A stretch of DNA of 11,662 nucleotides from Elusimicrobiota bacterium (GTDB lineage: Bacteria; CAYTYR01; UBA6262; DAOVJB01): NCBI GenBank assembly GCA_030673425.1, contig DAOVJB010000025.1, positions 1 to 11,662 on the forward strand. The letters run 5' to 3'. Shown in pieces: positions 5,868 through 11,662 of the stretch (position 1 is its first letter; every line of letters begins with the position of its first letter). The notes beneath the pieces are model-generated. The model was not told the origin of the DNA and did no database searches. It was given only the letters and a program-made list of their open reading frames with translations. The translations under genes were made by a program, and so were the position numbers.

Positions 5868-7241
5868 ATGAAGAAATCCTCTAAGATTATTATATTAGGA
5901 GCTGGTTTGACTGGGTTAAGTACAGCATATCATCTCCACCAGATATTGAATTTCCCAATACAATTAGAGTATGAAATTTTTGAAGCTGAGCCAATAGCAG
6001 GAGGTCTAGGTAGTTCAGTTATCCAGGATGGCTTTACTTTTGATTATACAGGTCATATTTTACATTTAAGAAAAGATTATGTTAAAAAATTAATAAGAAA
6101 GTTATTAGGTAGAAATTACAAAAGTCACAAGAGAAATTCATGGATTTACTCTAAAACTATTTACACAAGATACCCTTTCCAGGCAAATACGTATGGGTTA
6201 CCTCTTGATGTAGTAAAGGATTGTGTATTAGGATTCGTCAAGGCAAAATGTCTAAGTAAAAGCTATTGTAATTCTTCAGTTATCAAACATCAGTCATTCT
6301 ATGATAGAATCATCGCAACCTTCGGTCAGGGTATTGCCAGACACTTTATGATTCCCTACAATGAGAAAGTCTGGACCGTCCATCCCAACTCTTTAACGTG
6401 CGACTGGATGCATTCTTTCGTTCCTCAACCTTCATTAGAAGAAGTCATTGACGGAGCCTTTACTGACCAAAAGAGGTCATTTGGTTATAATGTTTCTTTT
6501 TTATATCCTAAAAGAGGCGGTATACAGACCTTACCAAACGCCTTTTTACCATATGTTAAAAACTTAAAGGTGAATTCTGAGATTACTAAAGTAGATGTCA
6601 TTAATAAAATAGTAGAGATAAATAATATTTATTGGCATAAATTTGACCACTTGGTTTCAACGTTACCGTTGAAAAAATTAATTAAATTGGTAGATAAAGT
6701 CCCCCGGGCTATAAAAAATGCGGCAGAACAATTAAAGTGTAATTCTGTTTTGAATATTAATTTTGGCATATCACGTGCTGGCATCTCGGACAAACACTGG
6801 ATCTATTTCCCGGAGAAAGAATTTATTTTTTACAGGGTTGGATTCCCAATGAACTTTTCACCATCTGTAGTGCCTAAGGGCACAAGTTCCATATATACTG
6901 AGATAGCATACAGACGAGATAGAAGATATGTCATTTCTGGTACTAAGTACCGATTGCCACGCGACAAGGCAAAAATTATACAAAGAGTAAAAAAGGATTT
7001 AATTAAAGCAGGTATTTTAAGAAGTAATGATAAAATTTTAACTGTGAATGTTTTAGATATAGAAAATGCTTATGTAATTTACGATAAAAACAGAAGAAAG
7101 AGTTTGGAAATAATTAATAAATTTCTTCTTAAGAACAATATCTATTCCATTGGACGCTACGGAGGATGGAAATATCTCACCATGGAAGATGCTATATTAG
7201 AAGGGAAACAGGTTGCCGAAAGGTTTAAAGAATTAGGATAG
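5868..7241 (+). CDS. FAD-dependent oxidoreductase, UDP-galactopyranose mutase/amine-oxidase-like
   Basis: A 457-residue flavoprotein. The N-terminus has the dinucleotide-binding motif GAGLTGLSTA (11-20), an acidic ribose-binding stretch FEAEP (38-42), then GGL (45-47) and DYTGHILHLR (59-68). The C-terminus closes the FAD site with IGRYGGWKYLTMEDAILEG (428-446). Internal landmarks are FMIPYNEKVW (160-169) and YPKRGGIQTLPNAF (213-226). This layout fits COG1232-type proteins found in polysaccharide loci. Parts recall UDP-galactopyranose mutase (TGHILHL versus its GPHIFHT, and a YPF segment at 102-104), but it is longer than bacterial UGM (about 370-390). Its reaction is unknown: a ring-contracting mutase or a sugar or lipid oxidoreductase are both open. 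The 55-base gap upstream holds no convincing promoter; RBS AAGGA at 5850-5854 is 13 bases away. Part of the gene (6301-6480) is about 44% G+C, above its surroundings. Confidence 0.82.
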   Translation: MKKSSKIIILGAGLTGLSTAYHLHQILNFPIQLEYEIFEAEPIAGGLGSSVIQDGFTFDYTGHILHLRKDYVKKLIRKLLGRNYKSHKRNSWIYSKTIYTRYPFQANTYGLPLDVVKDCVLGFVKAKCLSKSYCNSSVIKHQSFYDRIIATFGQGIARHFMIPYNEKVWTVHPNSLTCDWMHSFVPQPSLEEVIDGAFTDQKRSFGYNVSFLYPKRGGIQTLPNAFLPYVKNLKVNSEITKVDVINKIVEINNIYWHKFDHLVSTLPLKKLIKLVDKVPRAIKNAAEQLKCNSVLNINFGISRAGISDKHWIYFPEKEFIFYRVGFPMNFSPSVVPKGTSSIYTEIAYRRDRRYVISGTKYRLPRDKAKIIQRVKKDLIKAGILRSNDKILTVNVLDIENAYVIYDKNRRKSLEIINKFLLKNNIYSIGRYGGWKYLTMEDAILEGKQVAERFKELG

Positions 7242-7254
7242 ATTAGGAGGTTTT

Positions 7255-8196
7255 ATGCGTTGTGTGGTAACAGGTTGTGCAGGTTTTATCGGTTCGCATC
7301 TTGCCCAAAGATTACTTGATGCTGGTAATAGTGTGATAGGTATAGATTCTTTTTCTGATTATTATGCTAAACAGATAAAGGAGCATAATATCAGGAAATT
7401 AAAAGATAATAAGAATTTTATACTTATTGAAGGTGATATTTTAAGTTTAGATTTAGAAAGCAGTATGTATGACGCTGAATATATTTTTCACCAGGCGGCA
7501 CAAGCTGGCGTGAGGCATAGCTGGGGTACTGATTTTGATATTTACGTTCATGACAATATTATGGTTACCCAGAAGATATTAGAGTTTGTAAAAGAGAAAA
7601 AAATAAAAAAAATGGTTTATGCTTCTTCTTCATCAGTTTATGGGGACACAACTCTGCCAATGACCGAGGATAATGTCCTGAGACCTGTCTCTCCCTATGG
7701 CGTAACTAAATTAGCTGCTGAAAATTTGTGCTATCTTTATTGGAAAAATTATCAGGTACCGGTGGTATCACTTAGATATTTTACTGTTTATGGCCCACGC
7801 CAGAGACCGGATATGGCTTTTCATAAATTCATCCAAGCCGTCCTTAAGAGTGAAGAAATTATCATTTATGGAGACGGCAAGCAGACACGTGATTTTACCT
7901 ATATTTCTGATATTATAGATGCCAATATAAAAGCAATGGAGTCCGATATTATAGGTGAGGTTTTTAATATAGGAGGAGGGGCGCAGATAGCACTTAATGA
8001 GACCTTAAAAATATTGGAACAAATTACTGCTAAATCTCCTAAGGTTAAATATATTGAAGAACAGAAAGGTGATGTAAAAGATACTAAAGCAGATATATCC
8101 AAAGCTAAGAAGATGCTCGGATATGAACCCCAGATTCAATTATCCCAAGGGCTACAAGAAGAAGTTAACTACATTAAAAGAGTATTTAACCTTTAA
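7255..8196 (+). CDS. UDP-glucuronate 4-epimerase-like NAD-dependent SDR
   Basis: A 313-residue extended SDR with GCAGFIG (7-13), acidic D31 for NAD, the serine cluster SSSSVYGD (124-131) and catalytic YGVTK (Y148, K152). GIDSFSDYYAKQIKEHNI (29-46), QAGVRHSW (83-90) and RYFTVYGPRQRPDMAF (174-189) are characteristic of the UDP-glucuronate 4-epimerase group, which makes UDP-galacturonate from UDP-glucuronate; UDP-glucose 4-epimerase activity remains possible. It is a distant paralogue of the SDR at 2301-3230, sharing the VYASSSSVYGDT segment and the Y-G-D-G-x-Q-T-R-D-F motif, but the substrate-binding segments differ, so the two are probably not redundant. No UDP-glucose dehydrogenase that would supply UDP-glucuronate is in the window. 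An ideal AGGAGG (7245-7250) lies 4 bases before the ATG; the gap to the upstream gene is 13 bases. Confidence 0.88.
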   Translation: MRCVVTGCAGFIGSHLAQRLLDAGNSVIGIDSFSDYYAKQIKEHNIRKLKDNKNFILIEGDILSLDLESSMYDAEYIFHQAAQAGVRHSWGTDFDIYVHDNIMVTQKILEFVKEKKIKKMVYASSSSVYGDTTLPMTEDNVLRPVSPYGVTKLAAENLCYLYWKNYQVPVVSLRYFTVYGPRQRPDMAFHKFIQAVLKSEEIIIYGDGKQTRDFTYISDIIDANIKAMESDIIGEVFNIGGGAQIALNETLKILEQITAKSPKVKYIEEQKGDVKDTKADISKAKKMLGYEPQIQLSQGLQEEVNYIKRVFNL

Positions 8197-8216
8197 TATT
8201 TTCCCTACAATATATC

Positions 8217-8223
8217 AAAGAGG
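8217..8223 (+). promoter_or_regulatory. Shine-Dalgarno site supporting GTG start 8230
   Basis: AAAGAGG ends 6 bases before GTG 8230. No in-frame ATG occurs before residue 39, and starting there would delete the first beta strand and the GGAQ turn of the glycosyltransferase, so GTG is the believable start. Confidence 0.6.
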
Positions 8224-8229
8224 AAGAAA

Positions 8230-9399
8230 GTGACAAAAGAGAAAATTAACGTTGCTCATATTGTTACCAAGTTAGAGCTAGGAGGAGCACAGCAGAATAC
8301 GCTTTATACGGTTCAACATTTAAATAAAGATAAATATAAACCTATGCTTATTTATGGAACAGGTGGTATGTTAGACCATATAGCTAATACATTGCATCAA
8401 GAAGTAAAGACCTGTCCAATTCCTCAATTGATCCGCCGGATAAATCCCATTAAAGATTGGAAAGCATTCAAAGAATTAAAACGTTTATTTAAGGAAGAAA
8501 AGGTAGACATAGTTCATACTCATTCATCTAAAGCAGGGATATTAGGTCGCTGGGCTGCATATTTTGCAAGAGTTCCTGTAATTATACATACTTTTCATGG
8601 ATTCGGATTTCATGATTACCAAAACTTCTTTGTAAAGAGGTTTTTTATTTTTTTAGAATGGATTACAGCAAAAATTACTGATAAATTAGTAGCTGTGTCA
8701 GAAGAAAATGTAAAAAAAGGACTTCATTATAAAATTGGTAAAAAAGAACAATATACAGTAATTCATAGTGGAATAAAATTTGAGGCTTTTCTAGATGTAA
8801 ATGTTGATATTGAGGAAAAGAAAAAAGAGTTAGGGATAGATATAAATTCACATGTGGTTGGGATGATTGCCTGTTTTAAGCCTCAAAAAGCTCCTTTGGA
8901 TTTTGTAAAGATGGCAGAAATAGTTACTTGTGAAGTACCTGGTGTTCAATTTCTTTTGGTAGGTGATGGGGTATTACGGCCTAAACTTGAAGGCTTGATA
9001 AAAGAAAAAAGCTTGAAAAATAAGGTTATTTTAGCAGGTTGGCGTAATGATGTTCCCCAGATAATGCGTATTTTTGATATTTTTGTTTTAACCTCTTTAT
9101 GGGAGGGTTTGCCCAGGGTGATTCCTGAGGCTTTGATAAGTGGTAAACCTGTAATAGCTACTGCTGTTGATGGAAATAAGGAGATTATAAAAGACGGAGA
9201 AAGCGGTTATTTAGTTTCTCCTAAAGATGTTAAAAGTATGGCTGAAAAAGTTATATTTTTATTGAGGAACAAAGAAAAAGCGATACAGATAGGTGAAAAA
9301 GGTAAAGAGTTAATTAATAATTCTTCATTTAATATTGATGTAATGGTGAAAAAGCAAGAAAAACTTTATGAATCTTATGAATATAAACTTAAGAGGTAA
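8230..9399 (+). CDS. GT4-family glycosyltransferase with GTG start
   Basis: A 389-residue GT-B glycosyltransferase. The N-terminal acceptor domain shows INVAHIVTKLELGGAQQ (6-22), VHTHSSKAGILGR (95-107) and HTFHGFGFH (120-128), a pattern common in exopolysaccharide GT4 enzymes. The donor domain begins near 208 with GMIACFKPQKAP (211-222), where the usual GR is replaced by CFKPQK, keeping the basic residues, then VGDG (244-247) and the EX7E motif from E292 to E300 in WEGLPRVIPEAL. The enzyme should retain anomeric configuration and use a nucleotide sugar; donor identity is not readable. It has little similarity to the GT4 at 1183-2304 beyond family motifs, so each probably adds a different sugar. 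It sits 33 bases after the uronate-epimerase-like gene and 4 before the ligase gene, suggesting it may use that epimerase's product. Confidence 0.92.
   Translation: MTKEKINVAHIVTKLELGGAQQNTLYTVQHLNKDKYKPMLIYGTGGMLDHIANTLHQEVKTCPIPQLIRRINPIKDWKAFKELKRLFKEEKVDIVHTHSSKAGILGRWAAYFARVPVIIHTFHGFGFHDYQNFFVKRFFIFLEWITAKITDKLVAVSEENVKKGLHYKIGKKEQYTVIHSGIKFEAFLDVNVDIEEKKKELGIDINSHVVGMIACFKPQKAPLDFVKMAEIVTCEVPGVQFLLVGDGVLRPKLEGLIKEKSLKNKVILAGWRNDVPQIMRIFDIFVLTSLWEGLPRVIPEALISGKPVIATAVDGNKEIIKDGESGYLVSPKDVKSMAEKVIFLLRNKEKAIQIGEKGKELINNSSFNIDVMVKKQEKLYESYEYKLKR
9392..9396 (+). promoter_or_regulatory. Shine-Dalgarno site supporting GTG start 9404
   Basis: AGAGG, within the last codons of the upstream gene, ends 7 bases before GTG 9404. 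The next in-frame ATG is at residue 113, which would remove several membrane helices, so GTG is the likely start. Confidence 0.55.
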
Positions 9400-9403
9400 G
9401 TAG

Positions 9404-11092
9404 GTGTCAGAGAAAAACAGGAATTTATTCCCGATTTTAATTTCTATAATTCTCTTTGCTTCTGTTCTTATCCCGCGTATTTCACATCTTCTGGGGGATA
9501 CGTTACTGATAATCTCTATCCTGTTTGTTTTGCTGCTGCAGTTCTTTAAGAAAACCTGGGATGATGATTACCATACGAAATCAACTACGGTTGATTTACC
9601 TATTTTATTGCTGGTTTTTTTGGTTATTGTTTCTTTGGTAAGATCTCTTAATTTTCATGATAGTTTGAGGGAAACACTCAAGGTTATCTCATATATAATT
9701 TTATTTTTTGTTATTGTCCAGTATAAAGATAAAGAGAAAATGGCTAAGATTATTATCCGGACGGTTTTGATAACAGGATTTTTTGTTGCGGTGTATGGAA
9801 TTTATGAACATATTGCGATAGTAAAATCCTTCTGGTATCCAAGGCAAATGGTTTATTCCACTTTTCCCAACCCGAATCATTTCGGGGGATATTTAGTTGT
9901 AAGTATTGTCTTATCACTCGGATTATTATTATTTAATAGCCTAAAACGAAAAGAAAGGATTTTTCTAACAGTAGTTCTTATTACATCTTTTGTTGGGCTT
10001 TATTCTTCAAACTCTAAAGGTGCTCTTTTAAGCCTGGCTGCTTCTCTGTTTGCTTTAGCAGCGGTAAAAGGGAGAAAATATTTTAAAATTTACATGGGAT
10101 TAGTAATCTCTCTATCTCTTATTGTAATCTTTTTAATTAGTCCCGTAGGCAGGCAAGTAACACCCCAAGGATTTATGAGTGATCCTTATATGTATGGACG
10201 GATTCCCTTGTGGGGTGAAACTTTAAGGTATATTTCTGATTATCCTTTCCTGGGAACAGGTATAGCTACATTTAAGGATTATTATCCGCAGTATAAATCT
10301 ATGGCTGGGATGCGTTCGGCTGAGTTTGCTCATAATGAATTTCTCAATATTTCAGCTGAATTAGGTTTATTTACTTTAATTGTGGTTGTATGGTTATTGG
10401 TAATTCTCTTTAAGAGAATGTTGATTCTAGTAAAGAGTAACAAGCAGTCAGAAGCGCCAGTTCTTTCTAAAGGGCTCTCTGTTGGTATATTAGCTGCTAT
10501 CATAGCAATATTGGCTCAGAGTTTGGTGGAGTTCAATATGCATACTCCTGGAATTGCCGTGGTATTTCTGTCACTAACAGGCATCGTTATCTCTTTTTCT
10601 AGTTCAGGTGGGCAAAAGAGTTCAAATCCTTTCAAAAAGAGTAAAAAGATTATAGTATCTATAATAGTAGTAACAGGTTTTGTACTATTGTTGGTGTTAT
10701 TAGTTATGCCGCTTATAGCAGACCATCATGCTAGAGAGGGACATTTGTATCAACATAAGAAAGATTATCTGAGAGCCATAAAAGAATATGAGAAAGCTAT
10801 AAAATTCAACCCTCTTTTTACCCCTTATCGTGAAAGATTGGGTGATCTTTATTTAATAGAAGGTAAAATCTTAGAGGATGAGAACTTCATTTTTGGTGCC
10901 TATTATGAATATAATAAATGTGTTAAGATGTATCCGAGAAATGTTTTCTACAGGCTTAAATTAGCCAGATTCTATAAAAAACATGGTGCCTTAGACAAGG
11001 CCCTAGAACAATATCAACATATAATTGAACTTGCTCCTAATGTTGAAGCTTTTCAACAGGAATATGAAGGGTTACGCAAGGAAGTTGAATAA
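9404..11092 (+). CDS. O-antigen ligase/polymerase (Wzy_C/WaaL family) with C-terminal TPR domain
   Basis: A 562-residue inner-membrane protein with about ten or more hydrophobic segments up to residue about 438, then a soluble tail. Family landmarks: FPNPNHFGGYL (154-164), SNSKGALLS (202-210), YGRIPLWGETL (264-274), a long outer loop with PFLGTG (281-286), and AHNEFLNISAELG (309-321), whose histidine H310 matches the conserved catalytic-loop region of WaaL/Wzy_C proteins. The family joins or polymerises lipid-linked glycans at the outer face of the inner membrane. Residues about 440-547 form two or three TPR units (REGHLYQHKKDYLRAIKEYE, then 495-510 and 514-545), which should be on the side reached by the last helix. 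Whether it polymerises glycan or transfers it to lipid or protein cannot be told. It closes the operon; no terminator is visible after it. Confidence 0.88.
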   Translation: MSEKNRNLFPILISIILFASVLIPRISHLLGDTLLIISILFVLLLQFFKKTWDDDYHTKSTTVDLPILLLVFLVIVSLVRSLNFHDSLRETLKVISYIILFFVIVQYKDKEKMAKIIIRTVLITGFFVAVYGIYEHIAIVKSFWYPRQMVYSTFPNPNHFGGYLVVSIVLSLGLLLFNSLKRKERIFLTVVLITSFVGLYSSNSKGALLSLAASLFALAAVKGRKYFKIYMGLVISLSLIVIFLISPVGRQVTPQGFMSDPYMYGRIPLWGETLRYISDYPFLGTGIATFKDYYPQYKSMAGMRSAEFAHNEFLNISAELGLFTLIVVVWLLVILFKRMLILVKSNKQSEAPVLSKGLSVGILAAIIAILAQSLVEFNMHTPGIAVVFLSLTGIVISFSSSGGQKSSNPFKKSKKIIVSIIVVTGFVLLLVLLVMPLIADHHAREGHLYQHKKDYLRAIKEYEKAIKFNPLFTPYRERLGDLYLIEGKILEDENFIFGAYYEYNKCVKMYPRNVFYRLKLARFYKKHGALDKALEQYQHIIELAPNVEAFQQEYEGLRKEVE

Positions 11093-11117
11093 TGATTATA
11101 TGAGATATGTCTTTCTC

Positions 11118-11146
11118 TTGACATAATAGATACAATGTGCTATCTT
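11118..11146 (+). promoter_or_regulatory. Sigma-70-type promoter for the LeuC-like gene
   Basis: TTGACA (11118-11123) and TATCTT (11141-11146) are 17 bases apart, the optimal spacing, and TGC directly before the -10 gives an extended -10 element. Transcription would start near 11153, leaving about 20 bases before the GTG at 11173. An imperfect dyad AGATA (11128-11132)/TATCT (11141-11145) overlaps the -10 box and could be an operator, though five-base arms are weak evidence. The promoter separates this gene from the polysaccharide operon. Confidence 0.7.
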
Positions 11147-11156
11147 AACTTTAAAT

Positions 11157-11162
11157 GAGGAG
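11157..11162 (+). promoter_or_regulatory. Shine-Dalgarno site favouring GTG 11173 over ATG 11185
   Basis: GAGGAG ends 10 bases before GTG 11173 but 22 bases before the in-frame ATG 11185. Spacing favours GTG, adding four residues (MKRQ) to the family's usual MGQTISEKI beginning; the ATG start matches the family N-terminus, so it remains possible. Confidence 0.5.
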
Positions 11163-11172
11163 CGGAATAGCA

Positions 11173-11662
11173 GTGAAGCGACAAATGGGTCAAACTATTA
11201 GTGAGAAAATCATCAGCAGGCATTGCCAAAAAAAGGTCTCTTCAGGTGAGATTGTAGTTGTAGATGTTGATATTTCCATGGCTCAGGACGGCACAGGTCC
11301 TCTGGCCATAAAACAGATAGAATCATTGGGTATAGATAAAATTACCAATCCTGATAGCTCTATTTTCTTTATTGATCATGCTGCTCCAAGTTCCCGATAT
11401 GAACTATCTAACGCCCATAATGTTCTCAGAAACTTTGCTAAAAAGACAGGAGCCAGGATTTCTGATGTGGGGGACGGGGTATGTCATCAGCTACTGGTAG
11501 AGACATACGTTAAACCGGGGCAGATTGTAGTCGGTGCTGATTCCCATACGTGTACCGCCGGTGCTTTATCTGCCTTCGCTACCGGTATGGGGTCTACTGA
11601 TATAGCTGTGGCTATGGCTTTCGGCAAAGTATGGTTTAAGGTCCCTCAGACATTTTTAATAA
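11173..11662 (+). CDS. leuC: 3-isopropylmalate dehydratase/homoaconitase large subunit, N-terminal part (cut by window end)
   Basis: The first 163 codons of an aconitase-superfamily large subunit, open to the window edge. MGQTISEKI near the start, FFIDHAAPS in the middle, and VVGADSHTCTAGALSAFATG near the end with GMGSTDIAVAMAFGKVWFKVP are hallmarks of the LeuC/HacA group (COG0065), whose members bind a [4Fe-4S] cluster and isomerise hydroxy-acids by dehydration and rehydration. The cysteine of DSHTC is the expected first cluster ligand; the other two would be downstream. The likely role is leucine biosynthesis with a separate LeuD small subunit, but homoaconitase, dimethylmalate dehydratase or aconitase-like activity cannot be excluded from this fragment. 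It has its own promoter and is unrelated to the polysaccharide genes. Confidence 0.87.
   Translation, partial: MKRQMGQTISEKIISRHCQKKVSSGEIVVVDVDISMAQDGTGPLAIKQIESLGIDKITNPDSSIFFIDHAAPSSRYELSNAHNVLRNFAKKTGARISDVGDGVCHQLLVETYVKPGQIVVGADSHTCTAGALSAFATGMGSTDIAVAMAFGKVWFKVPQTFLI

Noticed and set aside
2630-8100. Similar DNA in the two epimerase genes (around 2640-2680 and 7615-7655, and around 2910-2945 and 7865-7900) as a duplication or recombination repeat
   Set aside because: The identity is patchy and falls on conserved SDR protein motifs, so it reflects old family homology and not a recent repeat.
7899-8102. Minus-strand frame inside the second epimerase
   Set aside because: Shadow of the conserved SDR C-terminal domain, with no independent support.
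11093-11117. Intrinsic terminator after the O-antigen ligase gene
   Set aside because: Only a trivial GAGA/TCTC pairing is found, with no stable stem or T-tract.
1-11662. CRISPR array, tRNA/rRNA, insertion sequence or phage genes
   Set aside because: No spaced repeats, cloverleaf or rRNA sequence, transposase or phage-type protein was found on either strand; gaps between genes are too short to hold most of them.

Overview
The window is a bacterial surface-polysaccharide gene cluster, read entirely on the + strand, followed by the start of an aconitase-superfamily (LeuC-type) gene. The DNA is AT-rich (about one third G+C by eye). Genes are tightly packed, Shine-Dalgarno sites are frequent (AGGAGG, AGAGGAG), and three genes appear to start with GTG. 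The mix of a WecA-like initiating transferase, a Wzy/WaaL-type polymerase or ligase with a TPR tail, TPR proteins and UDP-sugar enzymes suggests a bacterium, probably with a Gram-negative-type envelope. An uncultivated lineage such as Omnitrophota is plausible, but the sequence alone does not prove any taxon.

Layout: (1) 1-146 is the last 47 codons of a glutamine-dependent asparagine synthase. (2) 189-3230 holds three overlapping genes, likely co-translated: a flippase-like integral membrane protein (LPG_synthase_TM family), a GT4 glycosyltransferase, and a UDP-GlcNAc/UDP-Glc 4-epimerase-like SDR. A strong stem-loop without a T-tract sits on the stop codon of the third gene. (3) 3231-3386 is the only sizeable gap inside the cluster and holds a good sigma-70-type promoter (TTGACA-18-TATATT) with a tandem 8-bp direct repeat over its -10 region. 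(4) 3387-11092 is a second run of six genes: a two-TM TPR protein, a WecA/MraY-family phosphoglycosyltransferase, an FAD-dependent UGM/amine-oxidase-like protein, a UDP-glucuronate 4-epimerase-like SDR, a second GT4 glycosyltransferase, and an O-antigen ligase/polymerase with C-terminal TPRs. (5) 11093-11172 carries a separate promoter (TTGACA-17-TATCTT, extended -10). (6) 11173-11662 is the first 163 codons of a 3-isopropylmalate dehydratase/homoaconitase large subunit, unrelated to the polysaccharide.

How the genes work together (inference): the WecA-like enzyme loads a HexNAc-1-phosphate on undecaprenyl phosphate at the inner membrane. The two GT4 enzymes extend it using sugars made by the two epimerases and possibly modified by the FAD enzyme. 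The O-antigen ligase-family protein polymerises or transfers the product outside the membrane, and the TPR proteins may scaffold the machinery. No recognisable Wzx flippase, chain-length regulator, outer-membrane exporter or exosortase lies in the window, so the cluster probably continues upstream.

I saw no tRNA, rRNA, CRISPR, insertion sequence or phage gene. The cluster looks like a known kind of locus with some less usual members rather than a clearly new system.
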